Below are positions 1 through 8,303 of a stretch of DNA of 64,000 bases, piece after piece. Origin of the DNA: an uncultured bacterium (GTDB taxonomy: Bacteria > Fidelibacterota > Marinisomatia > Marinisomatales > Marinisomataceae); contig CALSYL010000001.1 of NCBI GenBank assembly GCA_943841495.1, positions 62,001 to 126,000 on the forward strand. Direction: 5' to 3'. How positions within the stretch are numbered: the stretch's first letter is position 1; the number at the start of each line of letters is the position of its first letter. The notes beneath the pieces were generated by a model that saw only the letters and a program-made list of their open reading frames with translations, ran no database searches and had not been told where the DNA came from. A program made the position numbers and the translations under genes.

Positions 1-489
1 GTTATTTTTTTTATTAGAAAATTTGGAAAAAGATAAAAAATCATGTTCACCAATAATTAATTTTGAGACACTATTTAAAATGTCAATGTTTACATTTTTT
101 ACAAAAAAATGATTGTTTACAGATAAAGGGTTTTCATCTAATGTGCAATGATAATTATACTCCTTACCTTTTGCATCAAATCTACTATGAAAATCCTTAT
201 CAACTATTTTGATATCTGAAATTCTAATTTCTTTTTCAAGTCTAGCATTGATCGCTTTCCTTAAATCATTTTCTGACAAACTTGTATTTAAATCAAAGTG
301 AGCAACTTGTCCTAATGCATGAACACCAGAATCTGTTCTACTTGCACCATATAGTTTTACAAAATTTTCATTATTTAAAATTGCAATTGATGATTCAATT
401 TTATTTTGAATACCAGACTTATCTTTTTGAGATTGAAAGCCAGAAAAATTACTTCCATCGTATTGAATTTTAATTTTATATCTATTCAT
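1..489 (-). CDS. truA: tRNA pseudouridine synthase A, partial (C-terminus outside window)
   Basis: TruA converts uridines 38-40 of the tRNA anticodon arm to pseudouridine. About 163 codons are visible; the rest lies beyond the left edge. The N-terminus reads MNRYKIKIQYDGSNFSGFQ, the usual first strand of the family, and the catalytic loop is GASRTDSGVHALGQVAHF, with Asp53 as the expected nucleophile. The ATG overlaps the stop of the upstream lnt gene by 4 nt (ATGA), so the two are probably translationally coupled. The family motif is normally GRTDaGVHA; here Ser precedes Arg, a mild variation. Confidence 0.93.
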   Translation of the reverse strand, partial: MNRYKIKIQYDGSNFSGFQSQKDKSGIQNKIESSIAILNNENFVKLYGASRTDSGVHALGQVAHFDLNTSLSENDLRKAINARLEKEIRISDIKIVDKDFHSRFDAKGKEYNYHCTLDENPLSVNNHFFVKNVNIDILNSVSKLIIGEHDFLSFSKFSNKKNN

Positions 490-1874
490 TTTATTTTAAC
501 TAATGCGTCAAAAGTACTTCTTTGATCGATGTCAGATTTTATTAGAACTTCTCCAGATGGAAGAATGACTCCTGAAATACCATTATTTGCACTCTGAACA
601 ACAGGAACTCCAAGCTCAATAGCTCTAAGTTTGGCATGTTGAAAATGCTGATAAGGCATTGCCTTTCCAACATATGAATCATTTGTTATAACAAAAATAA
701 TTTCAGCTCCATTATCTACCATCTTTTTAGCAAGATTGTAGCTACTTGAATCGTAACAAATCAATATTGACATTTCCACATCATTAACCTTAAAGGTCTT
801 ATAGCTATCGCCTGGAGAAAAACTGCCCATTTCATCATATTGATTAATTTTTGAGAACCATTTTTTAAAAAAAGGTACGTACTCAGCAAACGGAACTAAA
901 AAAATCTTTTGATAAGTATCATAAAAACCATCACCTTTTATAAAAATGGCACTATTATATATTTTCAATTCTGTGTTATCATATACTCTCTGAGGAATAC
1001 CTGCTATAATAGATGATTCCTTTAGCTTTGCTTGAATTTTTTTTCTTTCATTAGAAGCAGGAGCAGCTAAGAAAGATGTAAGAGCGGCTTCTGGCCATAC
1101 TATTATGTCAGGATTTTTTGATAATGATTCTTCAAAAAGTTCATTCATAATTTGTTTGTTTCTATCTTTTAGCATTGGATTCCATTTTTCCTCTGGATAG
1201 ATAACTGGTTGAGCAATAGATATTTTGATATCTTTGCTAAAAACTAAATTATTATATTTTAAAATTATTAACTGACCAATGATTATTGAGCTGATTAAAA
1301 TTGAGAGAAAATAAACTAAGTATTTTTTTCTTCTATAAGCAATGAAGTTGAATAACATGAAGTTAAAAATAATTACAACAAATGCTGATAAATGTTCATT
1401 AATACTAATTAATTGTATTAATCTATCATAATTTGATTGAGATAAAGAAAGATTTAGCCATGGTGCAGCCATCGGACCTATAGACCTTATCATTTCAATA
1501 ACAATCCACATTGCTGGCCAAAGTAAAAATTCAATTTTATCAAAAGAAATAACTTTTCTTGCTAAGTGAAAAAGTATTAGATAAAGAACCCAATAAAATG
1601 AATAAAAAGTACATAATGCAAGATAAGAAAATATTGCAACCTGTATAGAAGTTCCAGAGTTCAACGCTACCCAATGTGTTATCAGAGCATGACTAACAAA
1701 TGAAGCTATATAGAATGATAAGAATTTTTCTCTAAAATCAACTTCTGAATAGTAAATATGTAAAAGTGGTATTAAAAAAATCCAAGCAAGAAAACCAAGA
1801 TTAAATGGAGGAAATGATAAGCCAAACAATATTCCACTAGAAATAGATAGAACTAAGTTTTTTTTACCTATCAC
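486..1874 (-). CDS. lnt: Apolipoprotein N-acyltransferase
   Basis: Lnt transfers an acyl chain from phospholipid to the N-terminal Cys of lipoproteins in the inner membrane, the last step of lipoprotein maturation. The N-terminal half is hydrophobic with several membrane segments; the C-terminal half is a nitrilase-fold domain. The expected catalytic triad is visible as Glu in VWPEAAL (about residue 262), Lys in YQKIFLVPFAEYVPF (about 323) and Cys in ILICYDSSS (about 373). Many homologues have CYE where this one has CYD. An AAGGG sequence lies six bases before a GTG at 1874, so I chose that start; an in-frame TTG at 1880 overlaps the ruvX stop but has no room for a ribosome binding site. Its lipoprotein substrates include the dipeptidase at 27592-28803. 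Confidence 0.93.
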   Translation of the reverse strand: MIGKKNLVLSISSGILFGLSFPPFNLGFLAWIFLIPLLHIYYSEVDFREKFLSFYIASFVSHALITHWVALNSGTSIQVAIFSYLALCTFYSFYWVLYLILFHLARKVISFDKIEFLLWPAMWIVIEMIRSIGPMAAPWLNLSLSQSNYDRLIQLISINEHLSAFVVIIFNFMLFNFIAYRRKKYLVYFLSILISSIIIGQLIILKYNNLVFSKDIKISIAQPVIYPEEKWNPMLKDRNKQIMNELFEESLSKNPDIIVWPEAALTSFLAAPASNERKKIQAKLKESSIIAGIPQRVYDNTELKIYNSAIFIKGDGFYDTYQKIFLVPFAEYVPFFKKWFSKINQYDEMGSFSPGDSYKTFKVNDVEMSILICYDSSSYNLAKKMVDNGAEIIFVITNDSYVGKAMPYQHFQHAKLRAIELGVPVVQSANNGISGVILPSGEVLIKSDIDQRSTFDALVKIK

Positions 1875-1876
1875 AA

Positions 1877-2284
1877 TCAACCCTTATCTAAAAATGCTTG
1901 TAAAATTATAGTTGAAGCAATTAGATCGATTTTTTCTTTATTATTACCTGTTTTAATATTTTGTTCATGCATAATCTTTTTAGCAGATTCACTTGATAAT
2001 CTTTCATCTTGCAAAAAAACTTTAAAACCTAATGCGGTTAACTCATCTTTGAATTTATCTACAAGCAAAGTCATATCATTTTTTTTATTATTCATATTTA
2101 ATGGATAGCCAACAACAAAAGTGTCTACATTATTTTCTAAAGCAACAGCCTGTAATTTTTCAATAAGATTTTTAGAATTTTTATACCTCAAAACTTTTAA
2201 TGGCATCGATATTATTTTTAATGGATCTGAGATTGCCAATCCTACTTTCGACAAACCAAAATCTATTCCAATATATCTATTCAT
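1877..2284 (-). CDS. ruvX: Holliday-junction resolvase-like / pre-16S rRNA nuclease YqgF
   Basis: RNase H-fold nuclease of the YqgF/RuvX family, in bacteria implicated in 16S rRNA 5' maturation. Motifs in order are RYIGIDFGLSKVGLAISD with the first acidic residue near position 8, FVVGYPLNMNN, FLQDERLSS, and a C-terminal KIDLIASTIILQAFLD helix carrying the last Asp. The length of 135 residues fits the family. A TTG at 2305 would add seven residues, but the ATG at 2284 gives the normal N-terminus, overlaps the relA/spoT stop by 8 nt and follows a GAGAGAG stretch, so it is preferred. It lies between relA/spoT and lnt in one operon. Confidence 0.92.
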   Translation of the reverse strand: MNRYIGIDFGLSKVGLAISDPLKIISMPLKVLRYKNSKNLIEKLQAVALENNVDTFVVGYPLNMNNKKNDMTLLVDKFKDELTALGFKVFLQDERLSSESAKKIMHEQNIKTGNNKEKIDLIASTIILQAFLDKG

Positions 2285-4442
2285 GTACTCTCTCAACAGA
2301 ATCAACGTGCTTGATATTTTGAATTGCTTTAATAACTGTGTCTAATTTTTTTCTGCTTTCTACCTTGCAAATTATCCAAATGTTGGCCATTCCACCTTCT
2401 GTAACATCAGTAGATACATCTAGTATATTAACCTTGTTTTTAGATATGACATCAGCAATTTCATTAAGCATTCCAGCAGTATCATTGCATGTAATATGAA
2501 TTTTTGATCTAAAAGATAGATTTTGTTTAGCATTCCAATTAACTGAAACAAGCCTTTCTTCTTTTGAAGATAGCGATGAAAGATTTGAGCAAGAATGCAT
2601 ATGAACAATAAGACCTCTTCCTCTTGATATATATCCAATTACCTCGTCTCCAGGAATTGGGTTGCAACACTTTGCATATTCAACAACTAAGTTTTTAACA
2701 CCATCTAGATCAATTCCATCAACATCAGATCTTGCAGCATCGATAAACTCAATATCTTCAATATCTTTATTCTTATTAGTTTTTAAATCAGGAAATACCT
2801 TAGGAAGAATATCTTTTACAGTAGATCCTCCTCTTCCAATATCTGATATCATATTATCTAGTGTTTTATAGCCAGCCTTAGAATAGTTTTTCTTGAACTC
2901 TAATAACCTATCTAATATTTTTAATTTCCTAAAATTTTTTCCAATAAGTTCGCTACCAATTTTGAGACTTTCTTCAAGTTCAATTTTTCGCAGATATTTT
3001 GAAATTTCATGTTTAGCTCTTGAAGTTTTCACAAATTTCAACCATCCACTATTAGGAGTTTGATTTTTATTTGTCTCAATTTCGACAATATCTCCACTCT
3101 GAAGATTATAGCTTAATGGAACTAGCTTTTTATTAACCTTAGACCTGACAGTTGTAAACCCTAACCCTCCATGAATTGCAAATGCAAAATCAAGAGGAGT
3201 AGAATTAATTGGAAGTTTCATTAAATCTCCTGCTGGAGTAAAAACAAATATTTCATCTTCAAACATATCAATTTTTAATAAATCCATTAACTCTTCAGGT
3301 TCAGCACTATCGCTACTAAGAATTGATAGCAAATCTCTCAACCAAGATACCTGTGAATCAAATTCGCCTATCTCATCATTACCTTTATAAAGCCAATGAG
3401 CTGCAACTCCGACCTCAGCTGTATAATCCATATCTTTTGTTCTAATTTGAACTTCTGTTAATCGATTATCTTTTGTTAAGACAGTGGTGTGAATAGATTG
3501 ATATCCATTTGTTTTTGGTGTTGCAATAAAATCTTTAAATCTATCCTGAATCGGAGGATAGGTGTTATGAATTACGCCTAACGCCAAATAACATTCCTCA
3601 ACTTTATTAACAACAATTCTTATTGCATATAAATCATATATTTCTTCAAATTTTTTACCACTATTATTAATCTTTCTATGGATTGAAGAAATTGACTTAT
3701 ATCTTCCAAAAATACTTGATTCTATATTATACGAATCCAGTTCTGATTTAATTGGTTTTATTGCACTAGATAATATATCTTCATTTAATTTAGAAGAAGT
3801 TTCAATTTTCTTTTTTATACTATTATATGCCCTCAAATCTAAACACTTAAGAGATAAGTCTTCTAATTCCCATTTAACCTTCGCCATTCCCAGTCTATGG
3901 GCTAACGGTACAAAAATCTCTTTGGTTTCCAGAGCAATTTCTTTTCTTTTTTCTGGAGATAAAAATTGAATTGTTTCCATATTATTTAATCGATCAGCAA
4001 ATTTTATAATAATCACTCTAAGATCATTAGCTAGAGATAAAAATAGTTTAGTAAAATTTTCTGCTTGCTTATGCTCTATTGATCGAAATGCAATATTTTC
4101 CACTTTTGTAACACCGTCAACAAGAGTAGCAACATCTGAACCAAATTCTTTTTTGATATCTTTGAGGGTTACTTCAGTATCTTCAACAACATCATGTAAT
4201 AGCGCACTTATAATTGTTGTTTGATCCATCTTCCAGTCCAACAATTTATTTGCTACATCAATACAATGACTAACAAAAGGAAGTCCAGATTTTCTTATTT
4301 GCCCATGATGCATTCTTATTGAAAATTCTAATGCATTTTCTAATTCTTTTTTATTTTTCTTAGATGAAATTCTTTGAAGTAAAAAATTGCTTTTATCAGC
4401 TATTACATCTGAATCTTTATTTTTAACAACTTTATCGCTCAT
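2277..4442 (-). CDS. rel: Bifunctional (p)ppGpp synthetase/hydrolase (RelA/SpoT, Rel type)
   Basis: Long RSH enzyme that makes and degrades the alarmone (p)ppGpp. The N-terminal HD hydrolase domain is intact: HHGQIRKSG near residue 45, FVSHC near 59 and LLHDVVEDT at 82-89. The synthetase domain carries RFKDFIATPKTNGYQSIHT from residue 302; the RFKD form is typical of bifunctional enzymes, whereas E. coli RelA has the EXDD form. A TGS domain follows (about 398-457, DEIFVFTPAGDLMKLP), then a Cys-containing conserved region and a C-terminal ACT domain. At 721 residues it is full length. It starts 3 nt after dnaB and continues into ruvX by an 8-nt overlap. As the only RSH gene here it probably both makes and hydrolyses the signal. 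Confidence 0.95.
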   Translation of the reverse strand: MSDKVVKNKDSDVIADKSNFLLQRISSKKNKKELENALEFSIRMHHGQIRKSGLPFVSHCIDVANKLLDWKMDQTTIISALLHDVVEDTEVTLKDIKKEFGSDVATLVDGVTKVENIAFRSIEHKQAENFTKLFLSLANDLRVIIIKFADRLNNMETIQFLSPEKRKEIALETKEIFVPLAHRLGMAKVKWELEDLSLKCLDLRAYNSIKKKIETSSKLNEDILSSAIKPIKSELDSYNIESSIFGRYKSISSIHRKINNSGKKFEEIYDLYAIRIVVNKVEECYLALGVIHNTYPPIQDRFKDFIATPKTNGYQSIHTTVLTKDNRLTEVQIRTKDMDYTAEVGVAAHWLYKGNDEIGEFDSQVSWLRDLLSILSSDSAEPEELMDLLKIDMFEDEIFVFTPAGDLMKLPINSTPLDFAFAIHGGLGFTTVRSKVNKKLVPLSYNLQSGDIVEIETNKNQTPNSGWLKFVKTSRAKHEISKYLRKIELEESLKIGSELIGKNFRKLKILDRLLEFKKNYSKAGYKTLDNMISDIGRGGSTVKDILPKVFPDLKTNKNKDIEDIEFIDAARSDVDGIDLDGVKNLVVEYAKCCNPIPGDEVIGYISRGRGLIVHMHSCSNLSSLSSKEERLVSVNWNAKQNLSFRSKIHITCNDTAGMLNEIADVISKNKVNILDVSTDVTEGGMANIWIICKVESRKKLDTVIKAIQNIKHVDSVERVHE

Positions 4443-4445
4443 AAA

Positions 4446-5792
4446 TTAAAATTCAGTATAGTTGTCAAATCTTGCGTAAGTATCAATGAATGTAGCTGTA
4501 ACCCTACCAGTTGGACCATTTCTTTGTTTAGCAACAATTAAATAAGCTAAACCTTTCAGATCTTGATCTTCTTTATCATAAACAGAAGGTCTGTAAAGAA
4601 ATATAACAACATCTGCATCTTGCTCAATTGCTCCACTTTCTCTCAAATCTGATAGCATTGGCTCTTTTTTAGTTCTTTGCTCTACAGCTCTTGAAAGCTG
4701 AGATAAGGCAATGACTGGAATATTTAGTTCTTTGGCGAGAGCTTTTAATGATTGAGTGATTTGAGAAATTTCATTTTGCCTATTTTCAGAATTTTTTGGT
4801 CCTTGCATTAACTGTAAATAATCCACAATTATTAATTCAATATTTCTTTCTCTTTTTAGTCTTCTTGCTCTTGAACGTAAATCTAAAATAGACAAAGCTG
4901 GGGTATCATCTATATATAAAGGAGCTTGGGCAAGCTTGCCTGAAGCTATATTAATATTTTTCCACTTACCTGATGGTAAACTACCTCTTCTAACGTGAGA
5001 ATTATCTACTCTAGCTTCAGAAGTTAGAAGTCTTTGGCCAAGTTGATCGCTAGACATTTCAAGACTAAAAATAGCTGTTGGAGACTTACTTTCAATGGCT
5101 GCATTTCTAGCCACTGTAAGAGCTAAAGCGGTTTTACCCATTGATGGTCTTCCAGCTATAATTACTAAGTCACCTTTTTGAAACCCTGCAGTCAATTTAT
5201 CTAAATCAATAATTCCAGAGGGAACACCAATAGTAGACCCTGGATTCGCAGCTATTTCTTCAATTCTTTTAACAGTGCTAGATAAAATTGGTTCAATATG
5301 TTGATAAATTTTAGAATCTTTTTGTTCCGTTAAATTAAAAATTGATTGTTCTGCTTGATCGAGAATTGAACCAACTGAATCTCCAGCATCTAAAGCTTTT
5401 TTTGAAATCTCATGAGAAGTTGTTATCAAATCTCTCAACATTCCTTTTTCTTTAACAATTTCAGCATATGTTTCTACTCTAGCTGATGTTGGAACCTTAT
5501 CTACAAGACCAGTCAAATAATAAATACCACCAATTGATTTTAGACTCTTGACTTTCTTAAGCTCATCTGACACTGAAACCGTATCGATAGGATTACTATT
5601 ATTCATTAATTCCAGCATAGCATCAAATATTTTTCTGTGTGAATCTTTATAGAAATAATGACTTGATCCTAAGATACTAATTGCTTTATTAGCAGCATCT
5701 TCATCTATCATCATTGACCCAAGAACAGCTTCTTCTGCCTCAAGTGCTTGCGGTTGCAAGTTTAAACCTTCATTTTTTTTCATTTCAGCCAT
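4446..5792 (-). CDS. dnaB: Replicative DNA helicase DnaB
   Basis: Hexameric helicase that unwinds the fork ahead of the replisome. The N-terminal DnaB domain starts LNLQPQALEAEEAVLGSMM. The C-terminal RecA-like domain has Walker A GRPSMGKTA at 214-222, Walker B IIVDYLQLM at 321-329, and the LRESGAIEQDADVVIFLYR segment near the end. The 448-residue length is typical and there is no intein. A sigma-70-like promoter and a perfect DnaA box lie just upstream. An alternative ATG exists at 5783 (three codons in), because the sequence begins MAEMKK. It is followed after 3 nt by the (p)ppGpp synthetase gene. Confidence 0.96.
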   Translation of the reverse strand: MAEMKKNEGLNLQPQALEAEEAVLGSMMIDEDAANKAISILGSSHYFYKDSHRKIFDAMLELMNNSNPIDTVSVSDELKKVKSLKSIGGIYYLTGLVDKVPTSARVETYAEIVKEKGMLRDLITTSHEISKKALDAGDSVGSILDQAEQSIFNLTEQKDSKIYQHIEPILSSTVKRIEEIAANPGSTIGVPSGIIDLDKLTAGFQKGDLVIIAGRPSMGKTALALTVARNAAIESKSPTAIFSLEMSSDQLGQRLLTSEARVDNSHVRRGSLPSGKWKNINIASGKLAQAPLYIDDTPALSILDLRSRARRLKRERNIELIIVDYLQLMQGPKNSENRQNEISQITQSLKALAKELNIPVIALSQLSRAVEQRTKKEPMLSDLRESGAIEQDADVVIFLYRPSVYDKEDQDLKGLAYLIVAKQRNGPTGRVTATFIDTYARFDNYTEF

Positions 5793-5798
5793 TTATAT

Positions 5799-5807
5799 TT
5801 ATCCACA
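5799..5807. promoter_or_regulatory. Perfect DnaA box in the dnaB leader
   Basis: The plus strand reads TTATCCACA, identical to the strict E. coli DnaA-box consensus. It lies 6 bp before the dnaB start codon and overlaps where its ribosome binding site would be. It is the only perfect box I noticed here, so this looks like a regulatory site rather than an origin. Confidence 0.6.
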
Positions 5808-5839
5808 CTCTTTCAACAATTTTAAAATTCTATTTTTAT

Positions 5840-5868
5840 AGATTAGCAATGTTTTAATTACATGACAA
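5840..5868 (-). promoter_or_regulatory. Putative sigma-70 promoter of dnaB operon
   Basis: Read on the minus strand there is TTGTCA (5863-5868), a 17-bp spacer and TAATCT (5840-5845), close to the TTGACA/TATAAT consensus. It sits in the 100-bp gap between ung and dnaB and would give a leader of roughly 40 nt containing the DnaA box. The assignment is by pattern only. Confidence 0.5.
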
Positions 5869-5892
5869 GATAATCCTGCTGAGCTTAGTAAT

Positions 5893-6603
5893 TTATTTGA
5901 TTAGCCAATTGATTGGTTTTCTGCCATTTTCTTTCAAATAATTATTGGCAGTTGAAAATGGTTTTGAACCAAAAAATCCTCTATGTGCGGATAAGGGAGA
6001 AGGATGAACAGATGTCAAAATAAGATGTTTTTTATTATCAATATTTTTAGATAAGGCTTGTGCTTGCTTTCCCCATAAGATAAAAACAACATTATCAAGC
6101 TTAGATGAAATTAATTCAATACATCTTTCTGTAAAAAATTCCCAACCTATATCTTTATGGGAATTTGGCTTATCTTTTTCTACAGTTAAAACTGAATTAA
6201 GCATCAAAACTCCTTGATCTGCCCATGCTTGTAAATTGCCAGATTTAGCTACAGGTATGTTTAAATCTTCTTGAAGTTCTTTATAAATATTAAGCAATGA
6301 TGGAGGAATTTTTATTCCGCTGTTTACGCTAAAAGACAAACCATTAGCCTGCCCTTCTCCATGATATGGATCCTGACCAATAATTACAATCTTAATTTTT
6401 TCAAAAGGGGTAGAATTAAATGCATTAAATAATAAAGCAGGTTTAGGAAATATTGTTTTACTACGATAATTCTTTCTTATCAAATCTGATAATTTTATCC
6501 AGTAATCTTTGTCAAATTCTTTTTTGAGCTGCAAATACCAACTATCTTCAATTTTTACTTTTTTTTTAACTAGTTTGGGGGGAGTCAAGGAATGTAGATA
6601 CAT
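5893..6603 (-). CDS. ung: Uracil-DNA glycosylase (family 1)
   Basis: Removes uracil from DNA to start base-excision repair. The catalytic water-activating loop GQDPYHGEGQANGLSF is at about residues 76-91, with the Asp and Tyr-His intact, and the DNA-intercalation loop is HPSPLSAHRGFFGS near the C-terminus. A TTG at 6666 would add 21 residues and overlap rpoZ, but the ATG at 6603 follows a GGAAA ribosome binding site and gives 236 residues, closer to the family's 220-230, so I chose it. It lies downstream of rpoZ and upstream of the dnaB promoter. Confidence 0.93.
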   Translation of the reverse strand: MYLHSLTPPKLVKKKVKIEDSWYLQLKKEFDKDYWIKLSDLIRKNYRSKTIFPKPALLFNAFNSTPFEKIKIVIIGQDPYHGEGQANGLSFSVNSGIKIPPSLLNIYKELQEDLNIPVAKSGNLQAWADQGVLMLNSVLTVEKDKPNSHKDIGWEFFTERCIELISSKLDNVVFILWGKQAQALSKNIDNKKHLILTSVHPSPLSAHRGFFGSKPFSTANNYLKENGRKPINWLIK

Positions 6604-6658
6604 TTCTTTTCCAAATAACTGCCTATTTTGATGAATATATTTTTTTTTGAAAGACTTA

Positions 6659-6943
6659 TTAATCAAGAGATTCTTCAGATTTATCCCAATCTACATCACC
6701 TTCAAGAAACTCATCTAAAGCAATTGAAGTAACTTTTTCTTCTTTATCGAAATCAATATATTCTCTTACTACAGGCTCAGTAAGAATACCTTCGTCATTC
6801 ATTTCTTCATTATCATCAATCATCTGCTTTACAATTCTATCTTGTAAAATTTGTTTAGCTCTTTTCGATGAGACTACGACAGCCTCATAGATATCGTCTG
6901 TTTTTTTCAATAATTTATTAAATGATATTGGTTCAACAGCCAT
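6659..6943 (-). CDS. rpoZ: DNA-directed RNA polymerase omega subunit
   Basis: Small subunit that helps assemble RNA polymerase by holding the beta-prime subunit. The diagnostic part is DDIYEAVVVSSKRAKQI (about residues 16-32), matching the family's conserved Y-x-x-V-x-x-x-x-K-R-A-R core, followed by an acidic linker and EKVTSIALDEFLEGDVDW, matching the C-terminal A-L-x-E-x-x-x-G-x-I element. The 94 residues fit. Position right after gmk is the classic gmk-rpoZ pairing; the gap is 2 nt. The acidic linker resembles the Bacteroidota version more than the E. coli one. Confidence 0.85.
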   Translation of the reverse strand: MAVEPISFNKLLKKTDDIYEAVVVSSKRAKQILQDRIVKQMIDDNEEMNDEGILTEPVVREYIDFDKEEKVTSIALDEFLEGDVDWDKSEESLD

Positions 6944-6945
6944 TT

Positions 6946-7506
6946 TTAGTCCTCTTTTTTATTTCTATTTATAATTTCTTTAATATTCTCAAATGTGGTT
7001 TCGAAGTTATCATTTATAAGATTATAGTCAAATTCTTTTTTTAAACTATCTTCTTCTTCAAACCTGCTCAACCTCTTATTGATTTCTTGATCTGTTTCAG
7101 TAGATCTAAGCTCCAATCTCTTTCTTAGCTCATCTAAATTTGGTGGTGATAAAAAAATTGAAACTGTATTATTTGGGTAATACTTCATTAAGCTTACCGC
7201 TCCATTGACATCTAGCTCTAAAAAAAGCTGTTTATTATTATCTACATACTCTGATAAACTACTAAGCGCTGTTCCATATAAATCGCCATGTACATTTTCA
7301 AATTCAAGAAATAATTTTTTATCAATCATTTCTTTAAACTTTTCTTCACTGATAAAATTATAATGTACTCCGTCAATTTCATATTTTCTCTTTTTTCGAG
7401 TAGTATAAGAAACAGATATTTCTATGCTTAAATCCCTTGAAAGTAATTCAAGTAGTGTAGTTTTTCCCGATCCTGAAGAGCCAGAAATTATATAAAAATT
7501 TTTCAT
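6946..7506 (-). CDS. gmk: Guanylate kinase
   Basis: Phosphorylates GMP to GDP using ATP. The N-terminus holds the P-loop SGSSGSGKTTLLELL, then SVSYTTRKKRKYEIDGVHYNF, which binds GMP, and LFLELDVNGAVSLMK. The C-terminal region RLSRFEEED...FDYNLINDNFE matches the family's NDD-type ending. At 186 residues it is slightly shorter than E. coli Gmk. The start ATG overlaps the yicC stop by 4 nt, and rpoZ follows after 2 nt, giving the widely conserved yicC-gmk-rpoZ order. Confidence 0.95.
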   Translation of the reverse strand: MKNFYIISGSSGSGKTTLLELLSRDLSIEISVSYTTRKKRKYEIDGVHYNFISEEKFKEMIDKKLFLEFENVHGDLYGTALSSLSEYVDNNKQLFLELDVNGAVSLMKYYPNNTVSIFLSPPNLDELRKRLELRSTETDQEINKRLSRFEEEDSLKKEFDYNLINDNFETTFENIKEIINRNKKED

Positions 7507-8303
7507 AAAATGTTTCCTACTTGTTCTCTCAATTTCTCTGCTTGCATTTTTAAGCTAATGGCATGCTTAGAAACTCTTGTATCTAAAAATTTTGATAAAA
7601 TTGTATTTGATTCTCTATTAATTTCTTGCAAAATAAAATTTATTTTTTTACCAGATAAGCTTGGAGATTTAATAGATTGTGAAATCTGCTTAAGATGACT
7701 ATTTACTCTATCAATTTCTTCTGAAATATCTATTTTTTCAATTTCTTCAATGTTGTCAATATTTGATTTTGAATTAACTTTCATTGTATGAACTTTATGT
7801 TGAATATGTTCTATTTTAACTAAATCTTTTCTAGCAACATCTAAATATTTGTGAAATTCTTTTTCTATCTGCATTCCCTCTTTTTTTCTCATTTCGATCA
7901 ATTCGTTGGCAGCCTCTTTTACAGCTTTAAAAATTTTCTTCTGTCCTGAAGTGGATAATGGAACATAGCTTAAAATATCATTGTTACGAAGTAATTGGCT
8001 ATAATTAAGATTGAGATCATATTTATTTTCTATAGCTTTATATGCTTTTAGCACACTTTCAGTTTTGTACTGATTAAACTTAAAATAATCTTTACTATCT
8101 ACTCTAATCATCAATGTAACAGAACCTCTTGATAATTTTTTCTTTAAATATTCTCTAATTTTATACTCAAAAGTACCTGACAAATCAAAAGATTTTGTAT
8201 TCAATTCAAAGTATCTTGAGTTAAACGATTTTAACTCAACATTAATAGAAAGCTTTGCGTCTTCAAAGTTTGAAGATCCAAAACCTGTCATACTAACTAA
8301 CAT
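7503..8303 (-). CDS. yicC: YicC family endoribonuclease
   Basis: YicC-like protein; E. coli YicC is reported to act as an endoribonuclease in sRNA turnover. The start MLVSMTGFGSSNFED and the ending SGKKINFILQEINRESNT plus LKMQAEKLREQVGNIL are hallmark segments at the two termini. Between them lies the usual Lys/Glu-rich helical region. At 266 residues it is shorter than E. coli YicC (287). Its ATG shares one base with the stop of the MFS gene (TAATG) and its stop overlaps the gmk start. Confidence 0.9.
   Translation of the reverse strand: MLVSMTGFGSSNFEDAKLSINVELKSFNSRYFELNTKSFDLSGTFEYKIREYLKKKLSRGSVTLMIRVDSKDYFKFNQYKTESVLKAYKAIENKYDLNLNYSQLLRNNDILSYVPLSTSGQKKIFKAVKEAANELIEMRKKEGMQIEKEFHKYLDVARKDLVKIEHIQHKVHTMKVNSKSNIDNIEEIEKIDISEEIDRVNSHLKQISQSIKSPSLSGKKINFILQEINRESNTILSKFLDTRVSKHAISLKMQAEKLREQVGNIL

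Noticed and set aside
282-473. Plus-strand open frame over truA
   Set aside because: Overlaps truA, which has clear TruA motifs; composition is noise-like.
5793-5892. Chromosomal origin
   Set aside because: Only one DnaA box and a 100-bp gap, with no dnaA or dnaN, no AT-rich 13-mers in array and no box cluster.
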